A DNA stretch of 64,000 bases from Leuctra nigra (taxonomy: Eukaryota > Arthropoda > Insecta > Plecoptera > Leuctridae): positions 29,479,060 to 29,543,059 of the forward strand of contig OW203768.1 in assembly GCA_934045905.1 (NCBI GenBank). The letters run 5' to 3'. This document shows, one piece after another, positions 25,736 through 37,313 of the stretch. The notes beneath the pieces are model-generated. The model did not search any database and had not been told where the DNA came from. It saw only the letters and a list, made by a program, of their open reading frames with translations. The position numbers were made by a program, and so were the translations under genes. The first letter of the stretch is position 1; the number at the start of each line of letters is the position of its first letter.

Positions 25736-28700
25736 TCTTCAATAAAACGAATTTGGTGTGCTGATTTTGTTATTTGCAGCATTTTCGCAAACTACTTTTT
25801 AAGATTTTGTACAAATTAAAAAATTTTATGCCTCTACAAACTGTTCCAAAATGAGCACGATTTATGTATACTTGACTCATAGTAAATCACACTATTTTTA
25901 ATATATGCCTATTATTTGTTGCACTTCTAGATATCTCCACATTTATTCACTTAATTCTCGGTAATCTTATAAGGAGAACTCGTATAACCATTTTAAGAGG
26001 AAAAATGAAATCGACTTCAGCTCTAAACGAAATACTGTCAATTTATTACCGAATTACCATGCAATGTCTAGTTTCAATGCTGATCATGTACCCAAGTTAA
26101 GTCTCGCCGATTCTGCTTCTACCCTCCCGATATACCAGTTTACGCATACTTAAACGGGTTTACTTGAATATCAATGTGACGTTTTAGGTAAACTAACTAC
26201 TATTATAAGTTTACGTTTGACACTTATCCATCAATGCCTCATCAATAACAAATAGATAGCGATCTATCTAAGAGTCGTTTTTGTTTCAAAAAAATAAACC
26301 GCGAGACCGTTCGCCGAAACGCAATAAAATTTATATTCAATAGAAAACAAAAATAGATCAGTGAAGAACATTTTTTTTGTTATCTTCCATTCCAAGTGGC
26401 AACTAAATAACAAAAGCTAAGCATCCACAAAGACATTAAGTCCTGATATAATTGGCCATTATATTTGAAATTTATTTCGTGTCGCTAAAGAAGGTTTTAT
26501 TTCTTTACTGGGTATTCTGATGGGTCTTCGACATTTTGCGGTTTCACACCTGGCTTGTTGGATCATTGTGCAGCGACTCTTCTGCTTTGTGCTCAGATTT
26601 AATCATCCTGGATGGTGATCAATGATGGGTGATTACTGAATCATCGAAATGTTTGTCAAATGTACGGGGTTCAAATTGCGAATAGTTTCGGAAAGGAGAT
26701 GGCCCTGTTAATGAAACGTTCCAGAATTCAGAATCAATCAATAATGTACTAAATAGTTACACCTAATGCTGTTGATATTTCAATTAAAATAATGTAAATA
26801 CTTGGTAATATATCCTATTTTAATAAAATATATTGGAGCTCGATATAAAATTGCTATTGTTTTTATTACTTCAGTTATTCACGGTTGAATTCACTGGCCG
26901 TTTATGATCACAAACAGTGAGAAAATAATCAATATATTCTAACAGGATTATTTGCAACAAATAATAAGCTCATAAAATAACAGCCGGTGTTCTGGACAAG
27001 CACTGGAATAATACTTGTTATTTCAACAATATTTGTTAATTGCTCGTTGTTTAATTAATTATTTAAAAAAGAGAATGTAGCTGTCTCTGAGAGAATATCA
27101 ATATATTTATTTACCTAATTTGTTACATGGACAGGTGGTCGAGATATATTATGTAAGTAGGTAATGCAATTACTAGACTACAAATGTAAAATAGGTTGCT
27201 GGTCTTAAAAACTACTTGAGCTCGTTATTATAACTAAATCCTTACTTATTGGATTCTTTGTTCTGTACGCGCCCTAACAATGAAAAGACTCTACACTCCT
27301 AAAAGTTGACGGCCGATTTCTATAAGTAATTGAGAGCAAAGTGTATCAGATCGATCTGCTGATTGAAAATCATCCTCCTCCTGTTTGTAACTCGAGCCAA
27401 TGGACGAGTCTGATTATTTCACTACTCCACCTCCTTTTCACACGTTCTATCTCTACTGAGTTCACATTTAACATCGAGAGAACCTCCTCCTGTACTCCAT
27501 TACAACCGCTTTTTATACCCAACCTACTACTTACAACTTCCAATTCCAACTCGGAATTCCTCTCATGAATTTCTTATTTTCCACCTTGTTCAAGATACAA
27601 GACAAAAGATGATAGACAATAGAGGAGGAAAAATAGACTAGAACGATCAAATACAATTCTCCCTGACATACATGTCTAATCGAAAAGTAATTGCAAATTA
27701 CAAAAATTTGATCTAAGAATAGTTTTCTCATCCTGAAAACTAGCCCTGGCAAATTGGTGCAATAGAGCTGGGACTCGCTATTAAAATAGTAGGAAAGACA
27801 GAATAAAAAGAACTTAATCAACCTTTTGGATATTGAGTTGGCAGCCAAAAGAAGAAAAGACAATCATTTTACATTAACTTCGTTTTAGTTTTCTAGATGC
27901 CATTTTTATTGCAGATTCGGTTATTATCTTCCCAATGAACTTTAATAAATAAACCGAAGAAAATAATTTGCATGTATGCAAAATATGTAATAAAAACACA
28001 TTCAATTTACAGTTTTTAAAATATTAAAAAACGTATTTTAAAACTAATCGCGTATTTTTTGTAACATCATTGAAAAATCTAAAATTATAATTGTGTGCAT
28101 ATTAACGTATTGTAATTAGGAAGTAATGTATTCACAAAAATATTTTTCACACGATTAACACATTTACACATATTTAAAAAATTATACATTTCACGTAAAA
28201 TTCGCCTCAAGTTTCGTGTAATTAGATGTGGGAAATGGACTCCTGCGCCACTTCCTTGATTCGTGGGTGTTTTAGGGTTCATCGTTCTCGCTAGTCTGCC
28301 CGGAGGGTCTGGGTTCGGTGCCGGGTGGGTGTCGGCGAGCACGAGAGTGTCGTGATGCCCTGGCGGTGTTAATTGCCCCCCCCCCCCCCCCCCGTGACCT
28401 GGCGAGGGGCAGGGCGGGGGTCACTCGGATGAGAGATCAACTATTAGCCAGCATTGATTTATTTCTCAGAGATATCTGATACGACAGCTATAATTATAGT
28501 TGTTGTAATTAGTTATAACAGATCCAGGTACGAGGAGTTATGATTTTAAATGTCATGTTCTATGAAGTGGTTTCTTTCTCTGAAGACTTTCTATAGTTAA
28601 AACATTTAGTTAGTTATATTCTAAAGCTTGAATTTCACGGATCGATGTTTTTAATCAAGAATCGAGACATAATTTAGCAAATAAAACACAGTAAGTGAAA

Positions 28701-30217
28701 ATAATAATTGAATTACACAAATTGAAGAATATAAGGAGTGAAAACTACGTTAAACTTGAAGAATAGTTAAAACATGTTAAATTTAATAGCTAAAAGTTTG
28801 TCTTGCAAGACTTGATTTTGAAAAAATAATTATCCGGTAACCGAATTATAAAATTCTGTATTATTTTTCAAAATTCGTTTTTCGAAATCTATTAGAAACA
28901 AATTGTAATTTAGTTTCTTTAAACAAAATATAAATGAAATACAAAGATGACACAGCTATCCATTGACGTACCGATGTATCTATGCTTCTAGAACTATCTA
29001 CAGAAAATCTCGCCAAACAAAACTACGATTAAAATTCACTTCCCAGTTATTTAGTCAAGAAAGCACTCATCGCCAAAGAGTCAAATGAAATACTAATGAC
29101 TGGTTGTGCTTCGCTAGTACAGAAAATCACGCCCCAAATTTAAATATCAGGCCGTCTCTTCAGTGTCTCGTCGTGAGTCAAAAGACGCTTCATGACGGTT
29201 CCAGGGCATCTCGACAACTCATAATACTTACAATTAAATCATTTACAAAAATATAACGTTGCTTTTTACTTAGAGGGAATCAGATTTTTTATTATTGTTT
29301 TCTTCCTCGAAGCTAAACACGAAATTGCAAATAATAAAGTGTACTTTTTAAAGAATCTTTAATATGCATATTTAACATCGAGATTTTCAAGATACAGAGG
29401 AAATTTATGCATAAATAAATGGGCTAACCTGGATTATTGGTTTATGGACCATGACGACTCTAAAGGCGTCTAACCTAACAGACATTTGATTTTATATGAC
29501 GGTGATTTTGCCAAAAGAACTCTGGATACATTAGGGGAAATAAATTGTTGTTCGGGTTAATCGAACCATGTATACCTACCTATAACGATTTTTTCCCAGA
29601 ATTTTCAGAATTGTATCATCTTTTTGTACGATTTTTTGCTAGATTTGACTGGATATTGTTAAAGTTGTGTACAACAACTGTTGAAATATTGAATCTAACA
29701 TTGTTTATGAAGAATAATTGGCTCATGAATACTCCACGTTTTTGAAGAAAGAACGTTCAAAGAACGAACCAAAAGAATAGGAGAAAAAAAGAAATAGAAC
29801 CAATTTCGAATTTTTTTCCCTTCCGTATCTTTTGAAGGGTGAATGTTGGTCTTGGTAATCAGCCAATTATAATCTTGGAGAGAATGTTTATTGATAAGAA
29901 AAATGAACCAATGAATAGGCCAATTGAGCAGTTGGATTATTCTAGAAGTGGATGCAGAAAATAACGAAGAAAATTGAATGAAATGAAACGGGATTGGGTA
30001 TATTATTCCAAGGGAACACTGTAAGTAGGTACTGATGGCGAAAATCAATTACCATCTGTACGCTAAGGAAAACAAGCTTTAATCGACTTCTTGCAAAGCT
30101 GCAGCAAATGATTTCTTCCCTTTTCAACTATCAAACAAGGTAGCAAGTAAATTCCAAACGGTTTTCAAAAGGATAATTTTAAACAATACTTTTAGAATCT
30201 ATTTTAATTTCTCCCGA

Positions 30218-30258
30218 TCACCTGGCCCGCTTGATGAATGCCTCATCAAGCCCAGGTG
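30218..30258. repeat. Compact perfect stem-loop
   Basis: TCACCTGG-CCC-GCTTGATGA pairs with TCATCAAGCCCAGGTGA: 17 paired bases with a 3-base bulge and a tiny loop. No ORF or repeat explains it. Confidence 0.5.
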
Positions 30259-32394
30259 ACACAAAAATGGGGGACCAAATTTCACAACAATTTCCTACTA
30301 GATCAGAGAATCTTTTTTTTTAAATTTCCAATCTTGTCTTACTCATCCCCGTCCCTTGTCTTCCTGTTCATCTAGATCATATTGTTCCCACCCTTCTTGA
30401 ACAATACTCATCTCGTTTTACTTGCGGCTCGGAATTGAGTCGAAACTCGTCGTTATTCTTGCTGGATGGAACCTTCCTCTCTTGTCTCACAATATTCTGT
30501 CACAGAAAGGAAGGGGAGACGCGAACCAATGTTCAATAACCGATGGAATTGAAACTGTACCATTGAAAACAGCCCTGCTTTCGGTCGCAATTTAGAACCC
30601 GAAATCAGGACAGCATGTGCGTCATACCCCCTCCCCAATGTGGACAGGTAGAGCATTTTTTGCACTAGTTCGATTCAAAGATGATGAAATTGAGAAATAG
30701 TATAAGGCCCACCCTGGTAAATAATTTATCCCTTTTTACGGTTCCATTCATTCAGAAGGGCCTAAACTAAAGCTCTCGATTCAATTTCCAAGGTCAGGAA
30801 AAATTGTCGCCAGAGAAATCAACGCCGAGGTCTTATTAAGGGACTTAATTTTTTTGGTCGGTTGAATTTTAACAATACCAAAGTCTCTTTCTGAACCATA
30901 TAGAGTTTTAATATCATTTCAGAGACGAAGAATATTATAAAAATAAGTAGCTTAAAGCATTGTGAGCTGCAATTTCTAAATGGGTATTTTTGAAGATTAT
31001 GTAGATTTTCATCTATTTCAATTGATCCATAAAAATGAATGTTGATTTGACGATTATTTCTCCCAACGGAATTGCATTCTCGCGATGAACTAAATGTGGT
31101 GCACTCACCTTTATGCAGTCAACTGCATTGCTTCAATTCAGTGGAATGCACAATGTTATTTTCTTAAATGCATCTACGTACTTACATTACTAAGTGAAGC
31201 TAAAGACGTTTTTGTGTGCGGTCTTGGAAGAGAATGCAAATTGATTTGGTCGACGGAATACAGTATCAGTGAAAACAATACAAAAACAAAGTAATTCGTT
31301 AACTCAATTAGACCGAAACAAAAGAAAACCACATCGAACTCATATAAAAGTTAATCGAAAATGTTAGCCGAGCTCAAAGTCAAGGTATGGAAGTGATGTT
31401 TATTTCAAGCTACTGTACGTCAAGAAACGTTGCAAATCATGATGACGAAACAGAAATCTTGATGGCGTCTGTCGAAGCAACATCTTAAAGAGGTGTGAGA
31501 GAAGTAGATTGCCCCTTGCACCTGGTTTCGAGATTAAACGCAACAAAGCGACGACGAAGGTGCAGGACAATGTGACGCGACTGTACGCCGGTAATTTGGT
31601 AATTGTTTCTGGAAACAATCGGATTAGGAAGTTTTCGTCTCTGCTTCGCTCTTTTTTCACTCTTGGTCCTTGATGGAATACTATTTTGTCGACTAATTTC
31701 TTTCGTGTTTCGCGATTTGAAACTCTTTTGGGAATAGTTGACGTCAATGAAACAAAAGAGAGAGAAAGAAGAAACAGAAAAGACTAATAAAACAACTACT
31801 CAGGAATAAAACTATTGATTGGATTCTTTCTTCCGATAGATATTTCACACACGACGAAATTAGCAGGAGAATTTGTTTTTGAAGGATTTTTGTCTGTCGT
31901 CAAAAAAAACTTCTTTAATAAGTTTTTTATGAGATTGGTTGCCATGGAGATAGCGAAGTCACGTGATTGTTTCATTAAAGTCGGAAGATTTAACAACTTT
32001 CTGATGGATCCAAGTTTCAGTCAATGAGGGTTTGATAAGGCGGAGACAACATGTTATATGGCAGCAAAACTTACGTTGGAAATCATGAATTTAGTGCAAT
32101 CAAAGCGAAGTTTATTTCTAATCTCATGATATTACAGGAGTTTACAACGAGGAATGTTTTATTTTATATTCGAAAAATAATTTAATTTAAATAATTCAAA
32201 AGTCATCTCTCTATTGTTACCGGATGAAAATGTCAGTTCGTCAATAGATTCTCTAAAAAACAGTAAACAATATTGATTTTTAGAGATATTTAAATATTTT
32301 ATGAAGCGATTGTTCATACGAAATTTTCTTCATAAATATTCAAAAATAAGAAACCTTACTCAACATCAATGGAGCCGTGATTTCCAATCACAGT

Positions 32395-32625
32395 CAACAA
32401 ATGAGAAATCTTGTGCAAGTCACACGGCTCGTTTATAAACGAACTTGATTTAATTTCAGGTGTCAGAACTAAAGCTGATCGAAATATTTGGTTAAATTCC
32501 CCGGTCAAACGGCTCGGCTATAAATTGACGCCCCATGTCCGCACATTAGCTGCCCCAGACTCGGGTTATTTTTTATGGATACTAAAAACGTATCATAAAG
32601 CCTTGGGAGCCAGGATTACATAGGA
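32395..32625. promoter_or_regulatory. Candidate regulatory island with a GTTTATAAAC palindrome
   Basis: The perfect palindrome CGTTTATAAACG (32430-32441) is followed by a complex CpG-containing stretch (CTATAAATTGACGCCCC). The overlapping 70-codon ORF has no recognisable domain. Confidence 0.3.
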
Positions 32626-35600
32626 AGATATTTCCATAAATTTCCCATCTTTTTTTTTCGTGAGGGGCCAAGAAGGGGGTGGCTTCATAGGGGACGTGTA
32701 AGATACTGGGGGTAGTATAGTGTGTACCAAAAGCAACACGCATAAAATAGTTCATATTATAGCGAAACAGTTTAGCCTTGTAGTGTTCTACCCCCTAAAA
32801 TCCACTTAACTAGATATTTTTCCTTTAAATAATAAAAATGGTCACTCTAGTTTTGCGTTCGAGCAGGAAAAACAAGAATAAAATGATATTTTTTCAGAGA
32901 GCTACGACCATTAACTACTTTTATCCAACTAATGTAGATTTCACATTTAGATTCGAATACTAATTACGTGCCTTTGACGAAATTAATCTAAATGTTGCGT
33001 TATTACATATAAATAGGTTTAAAGACTCGACCTAACATGAAAAACAGATTATTATATTTTTATCTTGAAAAGAAAGAGAATTAGTTCACGGAAATAAGAA
33101 AAATTGGAGGTTTGGTAGTGTTTATGTTTTTGTTAAAAAAATGAATATTTATGCTGAAAATGAGTAAAGTGCGTTTTTATAGAATCCATTGTTTTGGCGA
33201 TTTTTTCTTGTTTTTCTTGTAGTTAAGGAGGGGTAGTTTTTTCGTTATTGTATGATGAGCCAGGCTGAGGGTGTCACATCCCGTTCTGCCAAGGGTGTGG
33301 GGTGGGGTGGGGGTGGGAGCTTATACTACCCCCCTGTGTGTAACTATGCCTCTATACACCATGTTTTTTAGGGGATCAGATAGTGGGGGTGGGGGCGGGG
33401 GGGACAGAAAAAGTCGTAGAGAAAACGAAATAAATTAAACGCGTTAGGAATCGGAAAGAATCGAACCCCTTAGTTATTGGAAATTGCAGGGGGTCTAAAA
33501 AATGAGTAATCTAAATCATGGACCAAGAGAACGATGGGGTATATTTCTGCGATTGCGGGAATTTATAAAAAAGCTGAGTTGGTTTTATGAAATTTATACA
33601 AACTAGTCGAAGAGTATTTTTTTGAAATACCAAGAGGGTGGTTTTAGAATACATCTGAAGACAGTTTCTAGAATTAAATCGATGACAATTTATTTGATAT
33701 AGGTTCAATATATACCATTAAGCGTAACAAAAAACCATTAAAAACATTACACGGACAATAACCCAATTAGAGATTAGAGAGTATCGAAAAGAATGACGTC
33801 ACTTTTCATTCAACCCCTCCCCACTCCCCCACCCGAGACAGTTACTTAAAACTAAAAACCTATAAATTTATCAGAATTGACATTATTACAAAATGGTGGG
33901 GTGAATGCATGAAAAAACTACTTACGTCTACCCTAATTTCGTTGCCCACACTTTCGGCACATGCGCTCTGCATATATATTCAAATCTCCCAGGTATACTG
34001 ACATGCGTATGCAAACGAAGGAGTATTCTAATTTCTTAAGAAAAAAACCATCAACCCAAAAACGTGCCGAAAAGGTACCTCAAATTTTATTTGCATACGC
34101 CACGTGGATACTAGATTTAAATATCATCTGTCTAACTACAAATAGTCGAGACATCTTTGAATAGATGTTTGCATGTAGGACTTTATAATATTATTACCGC
34201 ACTTCTTAAAGGGTTTTTATTGAATGTAAGTGTGCCAAATAGTGAGCTAGCTATTTGCATGCACCTTATTCATGGTTTCATCTCACATAAAATAACCCGA
34301 AGTGTAAAGATATTCAAACATTGAACCCCTTGGGCGGTTTAGAATAGTAAGATGGATGACTTTTTAAATGCATCTTTTGACTTGGCAAGCAAGGGAACGT
34401 TGTAGGAAGATTATTATTTGATCGTTTAGTCTGGGAAATCTCTGGTGTATTACTATATTATGATGTGGTGTTAGTAAGCTACATGAATACATACTTACTG
34501 AACGTCGATATGGCTTTTGAATTGGTAATGTGCTCAATCTCGGGTGGATATTTTTATATCAGTGCAGCTCTCTCCGGCGAAGGTGGTGTTTATTTTTACA
34601 AACATATTCTAAAATGGTTTGAAGTTTCAATGATGGATGCAAAAAAATGTTTATTATATTTTAGGTTTTTCACGCAGTCCTTCATAGATTTGTATGAAAC
34701 ACAAATATTTTTTCCGTTTTCGTTATGCAAAAGAATTGTCAATTATAGTTTGAAAATTAAAAATCTAACAAGAAATATCCGTGTTTTATTTTTTTATATA
34801 TATATAAATATCGTTTTGGTACAATATTTGATCGTGTTTTTGTTCTGCAAAAGGATTTTAGAAAACAAAATACCTAAAGGTAAATTAAAATTCTGACTAA
34901 AGAATTACCTGTTTCATTTTTATATATAATGTTTTTGGTATCTATTGTTTACTCTGAATTTCAGATCATCCATAGAGAATGACTATTGTATTTTTGTGAT
35001 GTTAGAAAGATCACAAATAATCAAGATATTTTGCTCGTTGCATTTTTTGTCTTCATTCATTTCTATAGTCAATTTCACTCCAGTTCTATTTTCTTGCGTT
35101 GAAGTCCGCAAACAAATGCAAGCAACATGCAAAATAACTAGTTTTTTCATTCACAAAAATCTTCTAAATTTGCACCATGTCGATGGGTGTGAATCAAAGT
35201 CAAGTCAAATCCTTGATCGAAAGTCAAAAACGAAGCCTTTCAACTTGCGTCGTCCATTGCCTCCGTTTGACTGACAGCTGTAGAAAATCCAGGGACACGG
35301 TTCGAAATCGGTGTACCAAAATAAAAAAGGGGTAAAGTTAATAGAGTTGCATTGTAAAAGTGAAAAAAAATGAAGAGGGAGTTTGTACTATTCTTCGATA
35401 CAAGGGACTGGAGAAGTAAGAAAAAATGATTCCATTCTTATCCCTGAATATGTCCAACCTTACTAAAAGGTTTCAAAAGGATGGCATATATAAACCAAGC
35501 AGTGTTCTGTTGTAAAGTGTGTAACATTACAAAGTCTTTACAGAAAACAATGGCTGAAAGTCGAAGCGTGCAGACGGATCTTTTCGGAAGCTCTTGAAGT

Positions 35601-37111
35601 TCACCGCCATGTTTTAATCGCAGGAAAACAGAAAGAATCGAACGCTTTTTCCCAACATTTTTTTTCTTCTTCCTTACTCTATATAATAATAGTCTAGTTC
35701 AATTGTTAAAAGACTTGTATTGTTGTCGAAGAAGTTAAAAAGATACGAAAGAATTTTATAATGAAGCCGTACATAATCGTTCGAAATTGTTGAGTGAAAA
35801 ATCAATTTTCCCTTTTACCAAAAACTAAATGAAAACAAACCAAGTCACTGCATTATTTCAGTTTGGCTTCCAGTTTTTTTTTATACTTCTTTTAAGGTTT
35901 TTGATACTACAAAATAATAGAATGAGTCAATCAATGTTTATAAGCAGTCATCTTCCCGAATAATTAAAAAATAATTCTGTTAAAATAGTTGAAAACTTGA
36001 AGAAGGAACCTAAATGGATGAGTTAGTAAGCGTCAGTTGGAGTTTAGTTAATTAGTAAAGGAATGTTTTATTCTAAGAAGCAGTTTGATGTCATATTAAT
36101 ATAATATTTATTCACATAATAGTAATCAGTGCGGTATCTACATTGCTAGATCGAAGCATTGGCTCCCTCAGCTCTAGATCAGCCAAGCCGAATACAAAAC
36201 ATAATCCTCCTTCGACACATATTAATAAAATATCTTTGATTTGCTAACAGCAACATAAATAATAGAATGATGAAATTATTCACAGAAAATATTTGTTTAT
36301 CAGATAAAACATTTGACTTGAGAATAATATGTGCAAAAAATGTTTTAAATAATGAGTTATAACTTATAATGCCTGTCACAATCAACACAAATTAACAAAA
36401 AATGTCATACCACTTATCAAAAAATTATAAAAATATTTACAAAAAATCATAATTATAAAATTGTCGATTTCACATAAATATAAATTAAAAAAGTATTGGT
36501 CTAATGTTGGTATAAAACAAAACAGTGTGCTTTCTTTCACGAATGACCTCAGGTGTAATATCACCTTGGCCCTGACCCTCCATCGCGCACGAGTGGTTGC
36601 CTAACTCACGGCGCAGTACAATCATGCTCAACTCCTCCGTACAATATAACATGCCAACACAAGTTCAAATAAGCTACGAGGTACCAGTTGAGAAGTTCAC
36701 TACAACATCAGGAACCAAGCAAAACTTAGGACAAAATTTCACTCGGCAATTTTTGTTTTCTCGTTTTCCGAATCAGCAACGCGCCGTCTTTAAATACTCT
36801 CTAATTCTGAAACAGAAATGTAAAAAAACGCACTGAAAAAAATGCGACTTTTTGATAAACTATAAATTATAATAAATTATAATAATAAAAGATGGCTGGA
36901 AAGCAGACGTGATCTTCAAGAATTTTAGCCCTATGTAAATGTTTATATATTTTTGATAACATAAGTCTATATCCAGTGAAGAACTTTTCAGTCTCATAAT
37001 GTCAAATAATAGTCCTTTAGCTATAGTTCGTTCTACAGACGTTAACTGCAATATTATTTATAATAATTCGTACATTTAACCAATGTAGGGAGAACAAAAA
37101 ACAGTAATGAC
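32626..37111. other. No gene seen; immediate 3' side of exon C
   Basis: AT-rich. The 143-codon plus frame at 34465-34896 is low-complexity, Phe/Tyr/Ile-rich and judged spurious. No exon encoding the expected extra C-terminal zinc fingers was recognised by eye, but a short exon could be missed. Confidence 0.5.
36544..36578 (-). promoter_or_regulatory. Cluster of three nuclear-receptor-like half-sites
   Basis: On the minus strand GGGTCA (36578-36573), AAGGTGA (36567-36561) and AGGTCA (36549-36544) lie in the same orientation, with the palindrome AGGTGTAATATCACCT between them. Confidence 0.3.
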
Positions 37112-37117
37112 TTTATT
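37112..37117 (-). terminator. Candidate polyadenylation signal AATAAA
   Basis: TTTATT on the plus strand reads AATAAA on the minus strand, about 160 bases downstream of the readthrough stop. Such hexamers are common by chance in AT-rich DNA, so this only matters if exon C is also used as a terminal exon. Confidence 0.2.
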
Positions 37118-37275
37118 TGGTGCCATTATTTATATCGAATGCCTTATTTTATACAGACTAATGTTATACTGATCAATAAAAGTAGGGTTAAAAATTTTCC
37201 AAGTCCACAATCCCTCTCCTGCCATCTTGTAAAAAGCAAATGAATCACAAATGATAATGTATTGTAGTGAACTAC

Positions 37276-37313
37276 TCAGTTATGGCACAAGAATGTGTTG
37301 TCTAGAGACTCAC
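37276..37313 (-). other. Possible readthrough C-terminus of exon C (12 codons) with in-frame stop
   Basis: If the GTGAGT donor at 37313-37308 is not used, the frame adds the short tail GESLDNTFLCHN and stops at 37276-37278. An AATAAA signal in minus orientation at 37117-37112 could end such a transcript about 160 bases further on. Retained-intron termination is only a possibility; the donor consensus favours splicing. Confidence 0.35.

Larger units (their letters stand above)
24791..32394. other. No gene seen
   Basis: AT-rich with a tRNA-like fragment at 25672-25735, a C18 tract at 28376-28393 next to a GC-rich stretch (28240-28440), and the stem-loop at 30218-30258. The 115-codon minus frame at 31400-31747 has no recognisable domain. 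Confidence 0.55.

Noticed and set aside
34465..34896. 143-codon plus-strand ORF
   Set aside because: Low-complexity Phe/Tyr/Ile-rich translation of A/T-rich DNA, with no family resemblance.
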